Part shown: positions 8,541-13,027 of the stretch, one piece after another
Layout of the letters: every line of letters begins with the position of its first letter
How positions within the stretch are numbered: the stretch's first letter is position 1
Assembly: GCA_015852425.1 (NCBI GenBank)
Contig: JAAAIG010000997.1
Coordinates: 1-13,027, forward strand
Length of the DNA: 13,027 nucleotides
Direction of reading: 5' to 3'
Source: Gryganskiella cystojenkinii
Taxonomy: Eukaryota; Mortierellomycota; Mortierellomycetes; Mortierellales; Mortierellaceae
Program-made: the position numbers and the translations under genes
The notes under the pieces: generated by a model
The model's database searches: none
Seen by the model: the letters and a program-made list of their open reading frames with translations, nothing else
Told to the model about the DNA's origin: nothing

Positions 8541-11500
8541 TTACTTTTTCAAGTTATTATTCATATCTTCTTGGTCTTCTTCTTCTTCACCTTCAGAGAT
8601 CCGGGTGGTCGGGTGATTGGTCCGATGGAATGGGATGGGCGTAGGAGCCGTTGGCGCAGGTGGTGCGGTCACTTGTTGTTGTTGAAGTGTTTTGCCTAGC
8701 CTTTTCGTCTTTTTGGCAGGGGATGCTTTCGAAGCAGAAGGTGCAGTAGTGGCGGTCGGTTTCTGGAAGAGTCGCATAAACACATTCTTACGCTTTGGTG
8801 GCGCTGCCGTATTGACCAGCTGTCCGTTTTCGGATTCTGTTCCCGAACTTCCGTCCTGAGTGTCCTGAGATTGAACTGGTAGTAGCTCGCTTGCAGTAGC
8901 ATTTGCCCCGCTGTCGCCATTGTCTTTGTCATCGTCATCGCCTTCCTCGTCGTCCTCGTCGTCTTCATCTTCAGATTGGCCATTGTTGGTAGGAGTCGCG
9001 GGAGCAGGTATAGGGTGCGCCATCGCTGCTGAGGGCGACAATGGTGGATGCGATTTCTTGGCCATGGTCGAGATCGGGGGCGGGACGTACAAGGAATAAA
9101 GCGGCTGTTGAAGGACAGGCTCAATCGAGACGGTCACCGCTCGTCCAGCATGACCCGGATCGTTCATCTCCATGATATCGGCGGTGTGGTTGGTCGCTGT
9201 GGTCATGGCCGAGGCCGAAGATGGGGATCGGAACCTGTTCGGCGGTCGAGTAAAAAATGATCCTCCTGGCGCCAAAGGACCGGCTAAAGGAGACACTGGC
9301 GCCGTAGTACTAGGGGACGTTGGTGAAGGTGAAGCTGCTCCACCGGTTACGGTCGCGCCAGAAGACGAGGTCGAGGAAGGAGATGGGGTTGGGGGCACAA
9401 GAGACAACTTTGGAGGTACAAACAAAGATCCCGAGATAGGGCTCGCATATTTGGCTCCTCCAGAAGGCGATGTAGGAGGAGAGATGCCACTATTTGCAGC
9501 ATTCGGATCCTCGACAGAGGGTCTTCGGGTATTGTTCTCAAACCGGATCGAAGAGGATCTTGAATCGGTCAAGAAACTACCTCGGGGCGCGACCATCGGA
9601 TACTTGAATGAATTGGTATTGTACTGGTGCAGGGCTGCAAAGACACTTCCACCTCCAGCAGGAACCGCACTAGAGCCTCGATGGTTCAAGATATTGCTGC
9701 TGATGTTGCTATTGCCAGGTGAAATTTGATCCTCTGGAACCGGGCGGTAGACTTGATACCGACTGGTATCATTCTTCTCGTCCGACACGACAATCTCGCA
9801 TAACTGAAGTCGAATCTGAGCTCCGTTCGGACCCAAGACCATGGTCGAGTACGGACCTGTGGCACTTGGGTAAAACGCGGAAGAGACGCCTGCCGTCGCG
9901 GCAGCCACACCTCCTGCAGTGACTGCTGCTGCTGCCGAGACAGCAGATGCGGTTCCAGGAACGTTCAAGAACCCAGTGTTACTGACCATACTTGCGGGTC
10001 TTGATGGCCAGCCTGGACCATGACCATTCAGTTGAGCCTGAGCTTGAGCCTGTTGTGCTGCTGCGTTCGAAGCCCTTCGTTTCCGTTGCAAGAGACTTTC
10101 TGCCCTCGGGTTCAAGGGCGAAGGCTGGAAGACACTTGAATGACCGCCAGGACCACCCAACAAAGAACTCGGCTGTCGACCACTGGAAAGATCCCGGGTG
10201 ATCCTGCGGATACTACTGAACGGTGAGGCGCGCATGTCCGCAGCCGTGGGTTCGATATCGTCATAGGTGATCGTACCAACCACAATCCCAGCGGTTGAAC
10301 TTCCTGGAATATGCAAGGGCACGACCGGTTTCGAGGTCTGTAACAAGAGAACTCCTCCACAGATGACCAGGAAACCGAGACAAACGGTCAAGATTGAAAC
10401 CACAGAAGCTGCAAACCCTTGGTACAAGATTGCCGAGGTGATGATGGTCGTGGACGTAAAAGTCACATAATACGTCGGTGTGACCATCGCCGTATTGAAG
10501 AGATTCAAAGCCTTGTTCAGATAATTGATCTCGGTGAGCAAAGTGACGACCATGAAGACGATCACGAAATAAATAAACCAGTTATTAAACTGATTCTCGC
10601 CCGTCGAGATGTTATGAACGATTGCAGCGCCGAGTCCTTGCGTGGAAACAACAGAGAGGGAGCCGATGAGGGAACAAACCCCGATATAGATCATCATGTG
10701 CTCTTTACCCCATTTGGGACCGGCTTTCAATATCAAGGCCAAGGACGCAGCGATGATGAGGATCATCCAACAGAGAAAAAGAGGTTGAATCATGTAATGT
10801 TTGAATTCCTGGATGGTCTTGACCGAAGTCTGTTCCGGTGCGTGGAGGACAATGATGGTGGCACCGACGATACAGAGAGCACAGCCGACTTTTCCTTGCA
10901 TGCTCAGCCGTTCCCGTAAAAACATGGAGGAGAGGATGGCGCTGGGCGATTGAATGAAGGGGGGGTTTGAGGAGAGGACATATGGTTAGAAGGAAGAAAA
11001 TAGACTCTTGCATACGCACGTTTCCTGCTAGGCGGCCATGTTTACCAAATCACGACACTCAGGGCTCCAAGGGGCGTCACTAAGATCGGCTGCACGAACG
11101 CATATGCAACAAAATTGCAGACCTCACCCGCCACCACTGTCAGGTTTCATCATTTGACAGGAAAAAAAAAAAAAAAAAAAAAATCAGAATCCCGTAGGAT
11201 TGAGTGTTTTTTCGCGAAGGCAAGACCGAAAAAAACAACTTACTCATCAACATTCCGGTCCACCACATGGTCGACTTGAGATACGCATGTCCCTCTCCAG
11301 CGAGCATCCCGTTCTTTGTACAATTGATGAGTCCCTTTTTCTTGAACACAAAACTGGATCCGATCAAGAGTCCTATGTAGGTACAGAGACAGGGGGTAAA
11401 GAAACGTTGCCGCGTACAATTCACAGGGGTTAGATTTTTTTTTCATGGGCACGAGTTCTTCAAAATTAAACATTTTGTCACCGTGACCTCAAAAACAAAA

Positions 11501-11846
11501 CAAAAAAAAAATGGGGAGAGGGGGAGGTTTGGCCAACAGACATTTTGTCTTTGCTGATTGCGCTGAAAAGTTGTTTTGATTTACCACTGCCGATAGCCAA
11601 AGACAGACCCACAATCTTTCCTCTGTCGTCCACCGTGGTCGTAGCATCTGTGTTTGTTCCAGATCCAGAAGCTAATCCTGTCCCGTTCCCGGAGCCTTGC
11701 GAGGGTATTGAAAGAGCCGTGGTTACTGCGGTGGTGAGAGCCGTCCCTACCAGAGACGTTGTTGTCGCGACTAAGGTACCGAGACTTTTTGAGGTCGGGG
11801 ACGCCAATGCTGTGGTTACCCCGGAGAGGATCGTCGATATGGACAT
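8541..11846 (-). CDS. NIPA-family putative Mg2+ transporter with very long cytosolic tail, 4 exons, 960 aa
   Basis: Predicted polytopic membrane protein of the NIPA (DUF803) family, whose animal members carry Mg2+ and cycle between endosomes and the plasma membrane. Exons (minus): 11846-11585, 11372-11244, 11136-11046, 10941-8541; GT/AG junctions keep frame. An S/T/G-rich N-terminal extension (about 1-75) precedes the transporter core (about 76-365). Core landmarks are [88 protein letters not shown] and [10 protein letters not shown]. About nine hydrophobic segments are visible, the family's usual number. The remaining ~595 residues are mostly disordered: an A/V-rich stretch, many S/P/T, an acidic run (about 813-835, D/E with few other residues) and a basic, Q/P/T-rich end. 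Typical animal NIPA proteins are about 330-400 aa, so this one is more than twice as long, entirely through the tail and N-terminus. The Mg2+ substrate is inferred from family only. Confidence 0.93.
8917..8985 (-). repeat. Acidic low-complexity tract in the NIPA-like tail
   Basis: GAT/GAC/GAA/GAG-rich sequence codes for an almost pure D/E run ([18 protein letters not shown]). It forms a highly negative patch in the predicted cytosolic tail, about 130 residues before the C terminus. Confidence 0.8.
11162..11183 (-). repeat. T22 homopolymer forming the polypyrimidine tract of NIPA-like intron 2
   Basis: Twenty-two A on the plus strand (T on the coding strand) lie 25 nt upstream of the acceptor CTGACAG that ends at 11137. 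The position fits a polypyrimidine tract. The length makes it prone to slippage and sequencing error. Confidence 0.8.
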
Positions 11847-12600
11847 GTCTTTTTTAAAAAATTAGATTAAAAAATGATAAAGAGAAAATATAGAATAGTG
11901 AAGGTAAAATATGAGGAATCGAAATGAAGGTCATAAAACAGCTTGGGCTGGGGGGGGGGGGTTCTTCACTCCTGCCAATAGAGATATGTATGTATTCTCT
12001 CTCTTTCTCCGAAAACTCGACACAGCTGAGGGTATAAAGAAAAGAGGACGAAAACAAAGTGGAGTTGGACGCTAAAAAAGAGGGGATAGAAAGAAAGTAA
12101 AGAGAGAGAGTAAAAGGAGGAAGAAAGGAAGCAAAAATGGCAGGGGAGGATGTGAAGAAGAGGAAGGGAGGAGAGGAGATGGGTGGTCGGCTGTGAATCG
12201 TACCAACAAAGGTTACGATTGAGGGGGGATCAGAACAACTAGAAGAAAGAGAAGAAAAGAAAAGGGAAAGAAACGAGAAAGATGAACGGGGGAGTGGGAA
12301 GAGGAGCGTTCGGGGGATACTCTTTTCCAGGGGTTTCCTATCTGCCTCGATCAAAAGTGCCATGTTGTTGTTTTATTTTATTTTTTCTCTGGATGAAAAA
12401 AGGGTTGGGTCCTCGAGAGAAAACGGGATGCTACCCATACCACATGCCACACAACACGCCCTTCTCTGTGGCCAGCCAGGGCTTTGTCTGCCTCTTTGCC
12501 TTTTTTTTTTCTTTTTCTCTCTCGCCTGTGAACGTTGTTTAAGTTGTCAACAACTGCCAGAGTCACAATGCACCACAACAAGGAGGGGCTAGAGATGTCC
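11847..12600 (-). promoter_or_regulatory. 5' flank and probable promoter/leader of the NIPA-like gene
   Basis: No supported gene is seen. The coding strand is strongly pyrimidine-rich (plus strand purine-rich), especially at 12060-12175 and 12240-12300, as in fungal core promoters and leaders. A G12 run on the plus strand (C12 on the sense strand) at 11950-11961 lies about 104 nt upstream of the start codon. The start-proximal 30 nt are A/T-rich, and position -3 of the ATG is a purine (GACATGTCC). Long frames on either strand here are low-complexity S/F/P/L or K/E/R sequence from the polypurine bias. No TATA box could be called with confidence. Confidence 0.5.
11950..11961 (+). repeat. G12 homopolymer
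   Basis: Twelve consecutive G on the plus strand, in the probable leader or promoter of the NIPA-like gene. Confidence 0.9.
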
Positions 12601-13027
12601 AGGAACACAAAGACAAAAAAATAGGGATGTCGAGAAAGTTCAAAGTCAAGGGAGTGTCCCCATAAAAAAAGGAGGCAACCAAAAACAAAGGGAGAGATTC
12701 AAAGATCAACATGTCATCTGTTCTTTATCGTTTGACGTGCGAGCTTCATGTAAAATTAGTAACCGTTTTTTTTTTTTTTTGGTGTGTATTTTTTCACCAC
12801 ACCAACCGCAATGGGCTTTGAACGCATGGTGATGGGGCAGAGGGTAAGGCAATAAAAAAATAGGGGTTCAGGAGATCATCACGCTTTTTCTGAGATTTGA
12901 TGATTGTCCTTTCTCGCTCGCTTTTCGGAAGGGAACGCGGTCCGAGTCCTTCTGCATGCTATACTGTTATACTATCCCTTCCCCTGTTAAGGGTTAGGAT
13001 ATATCTACAACATTGTCGATGTTGAAA
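12601..13027. other. Intergenic right edge with telobox-like and hairpin elements
   Basis: No gene is supported. The region contains a T15-16 run ending at 12780, followed directly by a small inverted repeat GGTGTG (12781-12786) / CACACC (12798-12803). There is also an AATAAA at 12851-12856 with no matching upstream plus-strand gene, a TGACGTG bZIP-like core near 12733, AGGGTTAGG at 12990-12998 (one and a half TTAGGG-type telomere units, a telobox-like site), and a CAACAT/ATGTTG inverted repeat close to the window end. These may belong to a gene beyond the right edge. Confidence 0.4.

Noticed and set aside
9172..9729. Plus-strand 185-codon frame
   Set aside because: It is antisense to the NIPA-like tail. 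The minus frame continues from clear transmembrane family sequence, so the plus frame is a shadow.
11854..12363. Minus-strand 169-codon open frame upstream of the NIPA-like gene
   Set aside because: Its translation is S/F/P/L low complexity produced by the polypyrimidine tract, with no domain-like sequence. It fits promoter/leader DNA better.
12711..12765. Short plus-strand frame starting ATGTCATCTG as a possible first exon
   Set aside because: It is only about 18 codons long and runs into a T homopolymer, with no donor site or similarity to support it.
1..13027. tRNA, rRNA, transposon or viral genes
   Set aside because: No tRNA-like arm and TTC pattern, rRNA core sequence, transposase/reverse transcriptase motif, terminal repeats or viral genes were recognised by eye. 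A tRNAscan and repeat search would settle it.

Overview
This window looks like nuclear DNA from a filamentous fungus. It carries three multi-exon protein genes with mostly 90-250 nt introns (GT donors such as GTAAGT, GTAATG and GTAAAC; TAG, CAG or AAG acceptors), AATAAA polyadenylation signals, pyrimidine-rich leaders and long CAG/CAA-coded polyglutamine. The intron density and Q-, S- and NPF-rich tails are compatible with an early-diverging lineage such as Mortierellomycota/Mucoromycota, but that placement is inference. I see no rRNA, tRNA, CRISPR array, transposase or prophage.

Layout. Positions 1-114 are non-coding with an E-box-like palindrome. Positions 115-563 (minus) hold coding-like sequence with no start and an apparent frame break, best read as a gene relic. 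Positions 628-3911 (minus, 6 exons, 667 aa) encode an ArfGAP-domain protein of the AGFG type: an intact CX2CX16CX2C zinc finger with its arginine, then a long Q/S-rich tail with NPF and DPF motifs. Positions 3912-4279 are a 368-bp intergenic region between divergent genes. Positions 4280-8378 (plus, 12 exons, 920 aa) encode a SCYL2/CVAK104-like pseudokinase with HEAT-type repeats and an NPF/DPF tail. Positions 8379-8540 are a short convergent 3' region. Positions 8541-11846 (minus, 4 exons, 960 aa) encode a NIPA-family putative Mg2+ transporter with an exceptionally long cytosolic tail. Positions 11847-13027 are its 5' flank: no convincing gene, strong polypurine/polypyrimidine asymmetry, a G12 run and a telobox-like motif near the window end.

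How the genes relate. The two divergent genes both encode predicted accessory factors of clathrin/endosomal traffic, and both end in tails carrying NPF and DPF motifs, the ligands of EH domains and of AP-2 appendage domains. Their shared promoter region suggests co-expression. The NIPA-like gene encodes a polytopic membrane protein of a family known to cycle between endosomes and the plasma membrane, so it could be cargo for such machinery, but nothing here shows that directly. I found no evidence of a wholly new system. The most unusual items are the head-to-head trafficking gene pair, the repeated SFD-type motif in the AGFG-like tail, the long NIPA tail and the broken coding relic.
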